Assembly: GCA_947625115.1 (NCBI GenBank)
Contig: CANQND010000011.1
Coordinates: 1-49,189 of the forward strand
Source: an uncultured Clostridia bacterium
GTDB taxonomy: Bacteria; Bacillota; Clostridia; Christensenellales; CAG-314
Direction: 5' to 3'
DNA length: 49,189 bases
The notes below the pieces were generated by a model that made no database searches, had not been told where the DNA came from, and saw only the letters and a program-made list of their open reading frames with translations. Positions 8,506-18,700 of the stretch are shown in pieces. Within the stretch, counting starts at the first letter, position 1, and every line of letters starts with the position of its first letter. The position numbers and the translations under genes are program-made.

Positions 8506-9633
8506 TTACTTTCTCGCTTTGGGGTCCATTGCGTCCCTCAAACCATCTCCGACAAAGTTGAAGCCCAACACCGCAATCACTATCAACAAACCTGCGGGTA
8601 TCCACAAGTTGGGATAGTAGGACATCGTTATCGGGTCGGTAGAGGAACTGATCATTGTACCCCACGCCGCATACGGAATGGGAATACCCAAACCGAGATA
8701 GCTCAACGTTGCCTCGTACAAAATGATTCCGCCCAAACCCAACGTCATCGAAACAATGAGTTGCGGCATTATGTTGGGGACAAGGTGTACAAATATGCGC
8801 CGCCAAGTAGGTATGCCCATAACTTCGCACGCGACGATGTACTCCTGTTCGCGCAGGTACAGTATCTGACCGCGCACCATACGCGCCGTGCCGCTCCAAC
8901 CGAAAACGGTAAGAATTATCATAAGATAGTAGATACGCGCCTGCCCCGGTACGCCCCAGCTGTCGATAACGACGGAGGCTATCAACAGTAGCGGCAAAGT
9001 GGGAATACAGTTAAGTATATCCACGATACGCATAAGTATCTGATCCACCCAACCGCCGAAGTAGCCCGAAATGCCTCCGAGTATCACGCCGATAAGCGTT
9101 TCCAAAATTACTACCACAAATCCGAGCGTCAACGAAACTCTTCCGCCGTACATAAGGCGGGCAAATACGTCCATACCTCTTTCGTCCGTGCCGAGCAGGT
9201 GTTGAGCCGACGGCGCGGCTTTAATGTTGATACCGTTCACTCTGTCCACAAATTGGTACGCCGTAACTTCTTCTCCGTTGACGGTTTGAGTTATGTCGTA
9301 GCCCTCGCGAGTTATCGCGGGAGTACGGTCTACGTCCACTTCGCCCCAATTGTAGCCGAACAAGCGGCATATGGGCGGACCCAAAAAGGCGAATACAAAC
9401 AGGGCGATAATCATTACCAAGCCCACAACAGACAGGCTCGAACGGAAAAACCGTTTCAACACCATACGCGCGGGAGTCAATTCCTTGTAGTAGACCTTTT
9501 GTTCCACGTCCTCGTCGTTCAGTTGAACAAGCGCGTCGTTTGTTGTGGGAGTGGGTTGATCGTCGAGAACCTGTTGAGCCGAAACGTCGTTAGTTACGGA
9601 AGTATTGTTTTGTTGTTCGTTAAATTCGTCCAT
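8506..9633 (-). CDS. oppC: Oligopeptide ABC transporter permease (OppC-like)
   Basis: HLLGTDERGMDVFARLMYGGRVSLTLG; EATLSYLGLGI permease motifs. Confidence 0.92.
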   Translation of the reverse strand: MDEFNEQQNNTSVTNDVSAQQVLDDQPTPTTNDALVQLNDEDVEQKVYYKELTPARMVLKRFFRSSLSVVGLVMIIALFVFAFLGPPICRLFGYNWGEVDVDRTPAITREGYDITQTVNGEEVTAYQFVDRVNGINIKAAPSAQHLLGTDERGMDVFARLMYGGRVSLTLGFVVVILETLIGVILGGISGYFGGWVDQILMRIVDILNCIPTLPLLLIASVVIDSWGVPGQARIYYLMIILTVFGWSGTARMVRGQILYLREQEYIVACEVMGIPTWRRIFVHLVPNIMPQLIVSMTLGLGGIILYEATLSYLGLGIPIPYAAWGTMISSSTDPITMSYYPNLWIPAGLLIVIAVLGFNFVGDGLRDAMDPKARK

Positions 9634-9646
9634 AACAGTACCTCCT

Positions 9647-11320
9647 CTACTTTGTAAGTTTTACGCGCGGGTCAACCACGGCGTACATTATATCGGACAG
9701 TAACGTACCGATAACGGTCAATACCGCAAGGAACATATTGTAGCCCATAATGAGGGGCAAATCTCCTTGCGTAAGCGATTTGTAGGCGATACGACCTATT
9801 CCGTCGATAGCGAACACTTCCTCGGTGATCATTGCGCCGCCGAACAAGCTGGGCAAGATACCCGCCATCATCGTCATCAACGGGATAAGCGTGTTGCGGA
9901 AAGCGTGTACGTACACAACTCTCTTTTCCGAAAGTCCCTTTGCGCGCGCGGTACGAATGTAGTCGCTGTTGAGAACTTCCAACATATTGGTACGCGTGTA
10001 GCGCATAAGGCTGCCGATACTAAGCACAACCATAACCACCATCGGCAACACCAAGTGCCAAGCCATATCGCCAAGACGGACGATACCCGTGGCACTGCTT
10101 CCGCCGCTTACCAAGCCCATTGTGGGGAACCACCCCAACGTGCTGGAAAACACTTTTATCAACAACGCCGCAAAGAAGAAGCTCGGGAAAGATATACCTA
10201 TCATTGTGATAAAGGTAACTATGTAGTCGCGAGCGGAATATTGGTGAGTCGCGCTTGTGATACCGAGCGGAATGGAGATGATAAACTCAAATATCAACGC
10301 GATAAAGGATATTATGAAAGATATCCACATATGGTCGGCGATAACCGTCGTGACGGGCTTTTCGTGAGTGAAAGAACGTCCGAAGTTGCCGCGCATCATA
10401 TTCCACAGCCAATTGAAGTAGCCGTTGAACACAGCGGAAGTTTTTTCGCCGAATGTTGCAACGTGGTAGTCGATGGTTTCGGTGCTGACGCCGCCCAAAG
10501 TCAACTCGTAAATGCCGTTTTTGTTTTCGTCGTAGTCGTCCACGCGGTAAATGCCCGATTGTATCAGTTTGTTGATACCTGCCCTTTCCGTCACGGAGTA
10601 CGTGCCGTCGTTCAGGGACAAGCACAACTTGCCGTCGGAAGTTTCCCAATCGCCGCGAACAAATTGATTGACGTCGGAATTGCCTTTCAAAACGTTTTGA
10701 TAGGCTTCGTCGCTGACGGTCTTGCGGAACATCTGATTGGCGTAGCTGTTGCCCGAGCTTACCGAGAAGATAAGCACGTTTTCGCCCGAGCCGCTCAAAC
10801 CGTAACTGAGAGTTCCCGCAATGCCGTTGAAGTTCAACTCAATCGCGCCGTTGCGCACCGCCGCCGTAAAGTCGCCGTTGAGCGTAACGGCGTCTTTTTC
10901 GTTGCGCTTGTAGATGGAGTAGTTGCCCGTGGAGTTGTCGTCGTTACGTGCGATCGTAAGCTGCCAAAGGTTGTCGTCGGTGTAGAAGTTGCCGCAGTAC
11001 AGCTCGTGCGCAAACATATTGCCCGAAGCCACGCGGTCGTAATCGACGGACTTGATATTTTTGATAAATTTCAAGCCGCTCATATCGCTGTTTTCTTCAT
11101 CAACGGTAAGCGTCAAGATGCCGTCGGGCATATACAGCCCGGCGTCTTTCTTGAATTGGTCTACCTGTTCTTGGGTGATAGTGCCGCTTTTCAACTGTTC
11201 GGCGTACTTGGTTTCCATATAGTCGGCAGGCATTAAGCGCACCAACGTGTAGATGATAAGCGACACGCCCAAAAGTATGATGATAGAAAGAAATATTCTT
11301 TTTACAATGTATTTTATCAT
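9647..11320 (-). CDS. oppB: Oligopeptide ABC transporter permease (OppB-like) with large extracytoplasmic insertion
   Basis: MIKYIVKRIFLSIIILLGVSLIIYTLVRLMPADY N-terminus; RTARAKGLSEKRVVYVHAFRN EAA loop; about 230 extra residues after TM1. Confidence 0.92.
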   Translation of the reverse strand: MIKYIVKRIFLSIIILLGVSLIIYTLVRLMPADYMETKYAEQLKSGTITQEQVDQFKKDAGLYMPDGILTLTVDEENSDMSGLKFIKNIKSVDYDRVASGNMFAHELYCGNFYTDDNLWQLTIARNDDNSTGNYSIYKRNEKDAVTLNGDFTAAVRNGAIELNFNGIAGTLSYGLSGSGENVLIFSVSSGNSYANQMFRKTVSDEAYQNVLKGNSDVNQFVRGDWETSDGKLCLSLNDGTYSVTERAGINKLIQSGIYRVDDYDENKNGIYELTLGGVSTETIDYHVATFGEKTSAVFNGYFNWLWNMMRGNFGRSFTHEKPVTTVIADHMWISFIISFIALIFEFIISIPLGITSATHQYSARDYIVTFITMIGISFPSFFFAALLIKVFSSTLGWFPTMGLVSGGSSATGIVRLGDMAWHLVLPMVVMVVLSIGSLMRYTRTNMLEVLNSDYIRTARAKGLSEKRVVYVHAFRNTLIPLMTMMAGILPSLFGGAMITEEVFAIDGIGRIAYKSLTQGDLPLIMGYNMFLAVLTVIGTLLSDIMYAVVDPRVKLTK

Positions 11321-11389
11321 ACTGCGTTCCCTTTGATTTTTCTGTCGGGAGTAGTTGTTTGCAAATTTCTTTGCAAAGGAGTTACATTA

Positions 11390-13963
11390 TCAGCCGTTTA
11401 CAAAGCTCACTTCCCAAAGCCTGTTGAGCAAGCCGTTGAACGGAGTTAGATCCGCTTGCGGAGTCATTGTGCTTTCGTCGAGAATGTTCTTGTTGTAAGC
11501 GTACATATCCATACGTTGGTAGGTGGGCAGTTCCACTGCCAATTGCATTACCAAATCAAGACATTCTTTGTAGATGGGCTTGCGCGCTTTCGGTTCAAGC
11601 ACTTCGCGCGCTTCGTCTATCTTTTGGGAAAGTTCTTCGACTGTTGCCACTTCACGGTAGTATTTGTTACCCGCATTGAGTCTTATTGCGCGGTAACCCC
11701 AGTTGGCTGTTGCGCCCGCCATAGAGTCGCGGTGGTAAACTTGGTACATATCGGGGTCTACGCCGCCGCCCCAAGCTGCCGCCCAAACGGTGAGGTCGCC
11801 CGTGTTGAGCTTTTTGAGAGCGTTAATGTCTTTTTTAACTTCGATTTTGAAACCGTGTTCATTCAATATCTCTGCCGCGCGGAACATTGCGTTGTACGCA
11901 GGGTGATCCTCGCTGTCGCCCGCAATGGTAAAGGTGTATTCAAGCTTGTCGCCGCTGTTGGAGTTGCTGTACGCTTCGCCCGCGGTTGTCGGATAGTACT
12001 GCGCTTCCGCCACCAATTGGTCGATTATTTCTCCTGTCGGGTCAAATTCGTAGTACTGTCCCTCATCGTCCGTACCGCCCTCACTTGCGGGTCCGTCGGG
12101 ATATGCCCAAGAAGCACGCGACATAGAACGGTTGATAGCTTGGGCGTAAATGCCGTAGTAGTCCAAGCAGTCCTGCGTGTTAATGGCGTGCATAATAGCT
12201 TGACGAATTTCCAAAGAGGGAACTTTTTCGGCGTTGATACCGATGTAGCCGTAACCGTTGGTAAGTACGTTCTTGTAGGTGAAACCGTCGCCCCTTCTGC
12301 CGTCTACGCGGTCGATACTTGCCTGTTTGCAGTTGGGTTCCGCAAAGTGAATGTCGCCGTTAAACAAGCTGTCCAACATCATATTTGCGGTTACAACTTG
12401 GTAGTTGACGTACTTTATCTTGGCGGGTCCGAGCATAAAGTACTCGTTACGTTCGTAGTGTACAACGTTGTTGGCGCGGAACGTGTCGGGAGTGGGAGTG
12501 CCTTTTCCGTCTACCGTAGTAGCCTTGTAGGGACCTGCGCCCATAGGCAAACCGATCCTGTCGGGGTTCTTGACGAAATCGTTCATAAAGTCGATGTCGC
12601 TGAACTTTACGCCGAAGTTATCCACAAAGTTGAAATCCTTGTAGTAGTCGGGGTCGGAATAGTAGTACATCGGCGCAACTGTGAAAGCAAAGTTCCAGAT
12701 AGCTTTGGGGTCTACGCCGTTGATTTCGATTTGCAACACTTCGTTGCCGTCCGTAACGGTACCGTCGGAAGCGTAGGTGGGCTTGCCGTAGGTTTTGCCG
12801 TTGACAACCACGCTGGAACCGTCGTCCTTGTTGGGGAACGTGATACCGCTGACGTTGGTGTAGCTGATACCGCTTTCGTCGAAGTATTCTTTCATTGCTT
12901 TTGCGGTAAACTCGTCGAGCAATCTTTGAGTGACTGTGGAGCCTGCCGCAACTGCGCCGACGTTGTTGGTAGCCGTTTGCTTTGCCACGTACATATCGTA
13001 AACCAACTGAACGGCTTGCTCTTTGCTGTCGTGACGGTGATCGACAACCGCGCCGAAATCTATACGCTTATTTTCGTTATCCCAATTGATCAAACCCTCT
13101 GTGTAGAAGAACGCATCCGCAGGGGTATCGAGGTGCATTCTGCCGTTATCGAAAGTGATATCGGCAGGGTCGCCCGCAGCGTTGTAGTCGGAGTTGAGTT
13201 GTTCCAAAAACAGCTCTTTTACGTAGTCGTAGTCCTCAACAAGATGGAAATATGCCGAGTAGTCGTCAGGTCCTTCTTCGTCCCAATCGTGATATTTGTT
13301 CTGCTCTTCTTGCAACGCGGCTCTCATTTCGGCGTCGGTGACCGTTTTGTTTTTGAAGTCTTTTTTGAAGAGTTGGTTGATTGTGCCGACAAACTTTTCA
13401 ATGATACGGTCTTGCGCCTTATTGACGAACTGCTCGTTGAAGTGTTCCTGTCCGCTTGTGTCGGGTTGCTGAGTGCGGTACTCTGCAAGTCCCTTTATGT
13501 CGGTAGAATAAACCGTGGAACTGCCCGTGTAGGCGGGATCGAGGTAAACGTACAAATTGAACAGAACGTCTTTCATTGTGAGCGGCGAACCGTTGCTGAA
13601 TTTGAGATTGTTTTTAAGCACAAATTTGTAGGTTGTACTCCATGTTTCCTTGTCGTCGGGGTTCGGCTTGGAAACGTCCTCGGAGTAGTCCAACACAACG
13701 CACGGTTCGTCTGCGCCGAAAGCGACGTTACCATCCTTGTCGGAGGAAAGCATACTTACCTGCGTCATACTGATGATGGAGCCGTCTGTCGCCGACGAAC
13801 TGAAAAACGGGTTGAACACGCCGTCCAATTCGCCTATGGACAAAACAAGACGGGTGTTTTCGTTGTCGAGTTTGGTCTTGTTGCAAGCGGCAAGCGTAGC
13901 AAAGGACATTCCCAACATAACCGCTGCCAACAAAACAATTGCGATCTTTTTGAATTTTTTCAT
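11390..13963 (-). CDS. oppA: Oligopeptide ABC transporter substrate-binding lipoprotein (OppA-like), expanded
   Basis: Lipobox ATLAAC; SBP_bac_5 features (KFVLKNNLKFSNGSPLTMKDVLFNL, GAGPYKA); AAGGAG RBS. Confidence 0.9.
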   Translation of the reverse strand: MKKFKKIAIVLLAAVMLGMSFATLAACNKTKLDNENTRLVLSIGELDGVFNPFFSSSATDGSIISMTQVSMLSSDKDGNVAFGADEPCVVLDYSEDVSKPNPDDKETWSTTYKFVLKNNLKFSNGSPLTMKDVLFNLYVYLDPAYTGSSTVYSTDIKGLAEYRTQQPDTSGQEHFNEQFVNKAQDRIIEKFVGTINQLFKKDFKNKTVTDAEMRAALQEEQNKYHDWDEEGPDDYSAYFHLVEDYDYVKELFLEQLNSDYNAAGDPADITFDNGRMHLDTPADAFFYTEGLINWDNENKRIDFGAVVDHRHDSKEQAVQLVYDMYVAKQTATNNVGAVAAGSTVTQRLLDEFTAKAMKEYFDESGISYTNVSGITFPNKDDGSSVVVNGKTYGKPTYASDGTVTDGNEVLQIEINGVDPKAIWNFAFTVAPMYYYSDPDYYKDFNFVDNFGVKFSDIDFMNDFVKNPDRIGLPMGAGPYKATTVDGKGTPTPDTFRANNVVHYERNEYFMLGPAKIKYVNYQVVTANMMLDSLFNGDIHFAEPNCKQASIDRVDGRRGDGFTYKNVLTNGYGYIGINAEKVPSLEIRQAIMHAINTQDCLDYYGIYAQAINRSMSRASWAYPDGPASEGGTDDEGQYYEFDPTGEIIDQLVAEAQYYPTTAGEAYSNSNSGDKLEYTFTIAGDSEDHPAYNAMFRAAEILNEHGFKIEVKKDINALKKLNTGDLTVWAAAWGGGVDPDMYQVYHRDSMAGATANWGYRAIRLNAGNKYYREVATVEELSQKIDEAREVLEPKARKPIYKECLDLVMQLAVELPTYQRMDMYAYNKNILDESTMTPQADLTPFNGLLNRLWEVSFVNG

Positions 13964-13998
13964 AGTAGTTCTCCTTAGGTTTACCGATTTTGTTCAAA

Positions 13999-15126
13999 TC
14001 AGTCTTGTACGGGGGTTATTTCCGCGCTGAAATCTTGCACCGTTACCTTGCTTTCGTCGTAGTCGTCAAAGCTCAGGCGGGCAAATTGTTCCCGTATAGA
14101 TTGGTTATCTGTTTCTATTTTAGACTTACCGAGATTGTTCACAAACGTGCCGTAGACGTGTACGTTTTGAATTGCAGCCCCGTTTTGAACGGATTGCGCC
14201 AAACCTGCTATTCTCAATTCGTCGCTTTCGCGTGAGTCCTCCAAAACAAAGCGTACGTTTTCAAACGTGACGTTCCTTATCGACGCTTTTGCTCCGAGCG
14301 TACCGAAAATGGAATATCTCAACGTGTAGGTAGGCAACGGGTTTGCAATGGGAACGGTAAAGTTCTTTATCTTGAAGTTGTTGCCCTCCAAAGCCTTGTT
14401 GAAAGAGGAATAGTACAGCTCGTTGCCGCCGCAATCGATGTCGTTCATTAGCCAAACGCCGTCCGTCGAACTCATTGCCGATCTCAACTCGTCGTAGTTG
14501 GTAACAAAACGCCACAAACCCTCGGTAGAATCAACGTACACTTTCACCTCGGTGCTTTGCTCGCCGCCCGGGTGAACAAAGTTGTCGTCCCAAGGTTGAT
14601 TGAGAGTTTCGTCGGAATAGTAGCCGCCGAGGAACGTCCTTTGATAATCGCGCACTTTGTCGCAGTAATTGCTCCTGTCATCGAATTTGTCGCCTTGCTC
14701 CACTCTGTAAGAACCGAGCAGAACGGGTTCTTGTCCCTCTACCGCCATATACACGCCGTAGGTGTAACGAATATCGGGGACCCATTTGGCGTAGAGCGTA
14801 AGGTCGTGCGTGACGCGGTCTTTTTGGAAATCCCACTCGTCGGTACAGCCCTCGTCCTTGAACCACCCCTCGAAAACGTAGTTGCTACGGTAAAAAGAGT
14901 AGTTTTGATAGGAACTGACGTCTATTACGTACGAACCGGGGTCGTAGGCGTGTTTTATGCTACCCGTAAAATTGGTAGAAGCCGCCAACGTACCGCCGTT
15001 AAACTGAAACGTAACGATAACCTTGCCCGAGAGATCTCTTCCCCTTTGTCCGCACGCGCCCAAGAGCGTCAACGAGAGCAACAGGACGAGAATCACTGCA
15101 AGTGCCATTTGTTTTTTGGTTTTCAT
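13999..15126 (-). CDS. Lipoprotein with InlB B-repeat-like domain
   Basis: Lipobox TLLGAC; YVFEGWFKDEGCTDEWDFQKDRVTHDLTLYAKW. Confidence 0.75.
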   Translation of the reverse strand: MKTKKQMALAVILVLLLSLTLLGACGQRGRDLSGKVIVTFQFNGGTLAASTNFTGSIKHAYDPGSYVIDVSSYQNYSFYRSNYVFEGWFKDEGCTDEWDFQKDRVTHDLTLYAKWVPDIRYTYGVYMAVEGQEPVLLGSYRVEQGDKFDDRSNYCDKVRDYQRTFLGGYYSDETLNQPWDDNFVHPGGEQSTEVKVYVDSTEGLWRFVTNYDELRSAMSSTDGVWLMNDIDCGGNELYYSSFNKALEGNNFKIKNFTVPIANPLPTYTLRYSIFGTLGAKASIRNVTFENVRFVLEDSRESDELRIAGLAQSVQNGAAIQNVHVYGTFVNNLGKSKIETDNQSIREQFARLSFDDYDESKVTVQDFSAEITPVQD

Positions 15127-15163
15127 TGTTTTTTCCTTGTTGTTTATTTACGTCGAAAATTGC

Positions 15164-15733
15164 TTAGCGAACGATTGTCAAAATGATAGCCACGTCGGAA
15201 TTTTCAAACTCGTAGCTTATCGTTACTTCCGCAAGCAACTTTTTCTCCACCTTGAAAGAAACGGTCAGATTTTCACAATAGAAACTGACGTTGCTAAGCC
15301 CCAAAACGGTAAACTCGTTGCCCTGCGCCACTGTGAGGGTGAGCAAACCTTTTTGCGAGTTTATTGCCGAAAACAGCGATTCGTCGTCCAATTTGAGATT
15401 GGGAGCAAACTCGGCAAAAGCCACCGTGCCTTGACTTTCGGGAGAGTACGTGTAGGGTTCGTCGCTGTCGGAATTGAGGTCGTTGAGCGTTTTTTCCGTC
15501 TGCGTCCAAGCGTAACCGCTACCCGACTTGGTGTAGGTGCGCACTCTTTCGTATTGAAGCACGTTGCCGTTTCCGCCCGTGATACGAATGGTTTGTTGTA
15601 CCTTGTCGGAGGAGGCGAGCTGCGGATACAGCTCGTTTGCCTCGCCGAACTTTACCTTGCACCCCGCGCAAAGCGTCAACACGAGCGCGAGCGCGGCGGC
15701 AATCAAAACTATAAAAAGTTTCTTTTTCATCAC
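15164..15733 (-). CDS. Hypothetical lipoprotein
   Basis: Lipobox TLCAGC; start overlaps the protease stop by 4 nt. Confidence 0.72.
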   Translation of the reverse strand: MMKKKLFIVLIAAALALVLTLCAGCKVKFGEANELYPQLASSDKVQQTIRITGGNGNVLQYERVRTYTKSGSGYAWTQTEKTLNDLNSDSDEPYTYSPESQGTVAFAEFAPNLKLDDESLFSAINSQKGLLTLTVAQGNEFTVLGLSNVSFYCENLTVSFKVEKKLLAEVTISYEFENSDVAIILTIVR

Positions 15734-18700
15734 AGGATACCTCCTTTCAGCACGACGTATGCAACCGCAAGCAACGCGTTGAGCGTTACCGCCGTAGCTA
15801 CCACCGCGTTAGGCGAAGTTGCCTTTGCAACGGTTTGCGCCTTGGACAGCGTACGGGAAATATCCGCATAGCCGTTCCAGATGTCTATCACGTCGAGGTA
15901 GGGAGTGAGGCGGGAAATATATCTTTCGCGCTCGTTCTTGTCAAGAGTTTTTACCAAAGCGTTGATTTGCTTTATGGTTGTGTAGTCCTCTACCGTGACG
16001 TTGTTGCGCCAATATTCAAAGCGGTCGTCGCTGTTCCAAGAGTTGTACGTAGTCGGGTTGAAGTCGCTTACCATTGTGCCGACGATTTCCGCAAGTCTGT
16101 CCAAAACTCTTTCCGCCCAAGGCTGGTTGAGGTCGAGCTTTCGGTTGTTAGTAGCCGCTTTGTACTCCGCAATCTTGTTGTCTAACAATGTCTTGGCAGA
16201 TGTGCCGAGAGCGGTATCCAACATTGCCTTTTCCTCGCCGCTAAGCGCGTTGTACAGCGTGTTGGCTTCCGTAAGCATATCGTAGGAGGAACGGTTGTCC
16301 GCCATTGGGAGCAAGCTCTCCAACGCGTGGCGCGCCACGTCTACGTTGTAGGCTTTGAGAGCGTCAGTGTAGAACGTTGTGTAGGAGCCGTCTACATATT
16401 TAATGTCGCCCTTGTTTGCCATAAGCATATTGTACGCTACCGTTGCGGCGTTGATTTGCTTTTCCGCAAAGCGGTCGATCTTGTCAAGCTGTTGCAATTG
16501 TTTTACGGCGTCGATGAAGTCGATAGCGTATCTACCCATTGTTTCTTCGCCCTTGACGGGAGCTTCGTTGAAGTACACGCGGTAAATCAACGAGTCGTAA
16601 CCCGAGGAGTTGACGGGGATCTGCATAGTGAGCTTGCTGTGTCCTACCGAGTTTACAAAGTGACGGTAGTCGTAGATGTTGTCGTAACCGTAGGATATTT
16701 CTCCTATTTCGTCGAAATGGAAGTAGAAATCGTACCTGTACAGATCGTCGAAGTAGGGAAGATCTTTCGTTGTGTAGGACGGCGCGTCGGGATCTACTCG
16801 CGACGGATCTGCAAGTATTTCCTCCAACAGGTTGCTTACGCCCTCCAATCTCGGAGCATAGTAGCTACGGAAGATGACTTTGGAGAGTTTCGTGCAATCG
16901 TAAAACGCGTAGTCGCCGATGGACAGCAATGTTGAGGGAAGAGTCAACGTCTGAATATAGGTGTTGCCTACCGCGGCGCGGAAACCGATACGCGTTGTTC
17001 CCTCCAACACGGTGTAGTTGTCCTTTTCGCCCGAGCCGTCGGCTTTGGGCAATCTCTTTTGCGGGTAACTTACCAAAGTGTAACCGCCGTTTGCGTTTAC
17101 CGAGTACAACACGCCGTCGTCGATGACAAAGTGTTCGCGTTGCGCGTTGCGTACCTGCGTGCCGTTGTTGTCGTACAGGAAGCCCTCAAACTGCGTTGCG
17201 GCATAGGTAACTGCGTCGCCTATTTGCTTGATGTTGTCGGTCAAAACGAAATTCGTTACAGCCGTGCGGGTGAATACCTGACTACCCAGCACTTCCAACT
17301 TGGGCGCGCTTACCGAAGTTAGCGCGATACAACCGCTGAACGCGCCTTTACCGATTTCGGTAACTTTGGGAGCCGTTACGCTTGACAGCGTTTGGCAACC
17401 CGTAAATGCGTAGTCGCCGATGTGCGTCACGTTGTTGAGATTGACGGAGGGCAAAGCAACGCAGTAGTAGAACGCGTAGTTGCCGATTTCCGTTACGTTG
17501 GCTGTGTCTATATCCGTGATATGACACGGGGTAATGTAACCTTGCTCGTCGAGGACGGGATAGAACACTTCGTTACCGATCTTTTCAAGTTCGTTGGACT
17601 CGACGGTTTCCAAAGTGGGCGTTTCGTAGAACGCGCTGTCGCCGATTTCTTTGACGTGGTTCATTGTTATGGAAGTCAAGCCGCTGTTGCCGCTCTCGGA
17701 GTAGCAACCCGCAAAGGAATATTTGCCCAATGCGCCGTTTACGCCCTCGATTACCGCTTCGGCAAGTTTTGTGCAGCCGTAGAACGCGTAGTCGTGAATT
17801 TCAGAACCGTCGGTATTGATAGTCAACGAGGTGAGCGAGGTGTTGGCAAAGGCGTAGTTTCCTACAACGGTCTTGCCGTTGAAGCGAACCGTTGTCAACG
17901 CGCTCGGCGTACCGAGAACGACATAGTACTCGAACGTGTTGGGATCTCTTGCTATGCGGTAGGCTCCCGCAAAGGCATATTCGCCGATAACGACGTCGCC
18001 CAACGTAGCCGTTCTGAGTCCTGCCAGATAGAACGCGCTGTCGCCGATTTCGCGAACGTTTTCAAGTCCGTTTACCGTTGTGAGGGACGTGCAACTTTCA
18101 AACGCGTTGTTGCCCACAACCGTGCATTGCGCGGGAAGCGTTACCGTTGTAAGGTTGACGCACCCTCTGAACGTTTCGGCGGCTATTTCCGTAAGAGCAA
18201 GGCTACTTAGGTCGATGTTCGACAAGCCCGATTCCGCAAAGGCGTTACTGCCTATGGTCGTTACCGATTGAGGCAATTGCACTTGGGTGAGGCTTCTGCA
18301 ACCCGCAAAGGCGTTACTGCCGATGTAGGTCAGGTGAGAACCGACTTGCGTTGTAAAGGACGTAATGCCCGTTCCCGAGAATGCTCCCGCGCCGATCCTT
18401 TGAACACTTGCGGGAAGAATAAACGTTGTTTGATTGAACAGGTTGGGAACAACGAACAGCAATTCCGTCTTGTCGGCGTTGTACACCACTCCGTTTTCTA
18501 CGGCAAATTTGCCTATTGTGAAGTTACGGATACTTCTGCAATTTGCAAACGCATTGGTTGCAAACTGTTCGCACGTGCCGTCGAACTTGACGGTTTCCAA
18601 TCTGGTGCAGTTTTCAAACGCTCTGGTGCCGAAGTAGGTTATGTCCTTGGTGAACTCTACCTGCGTCAACGAACTGCAACCGCTAAACGCCGTGTCGGGA

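Noticed and set aside
7066-8991. Long plus-strand ORFs antisense to the opp and protease genes (also 9767-11236, 11456-13978, 19966-21834, 21844-23673, 26781-29249)
   Set aside because: All mirror clear minus-strand genes; no independent RBS or promoter evidence.
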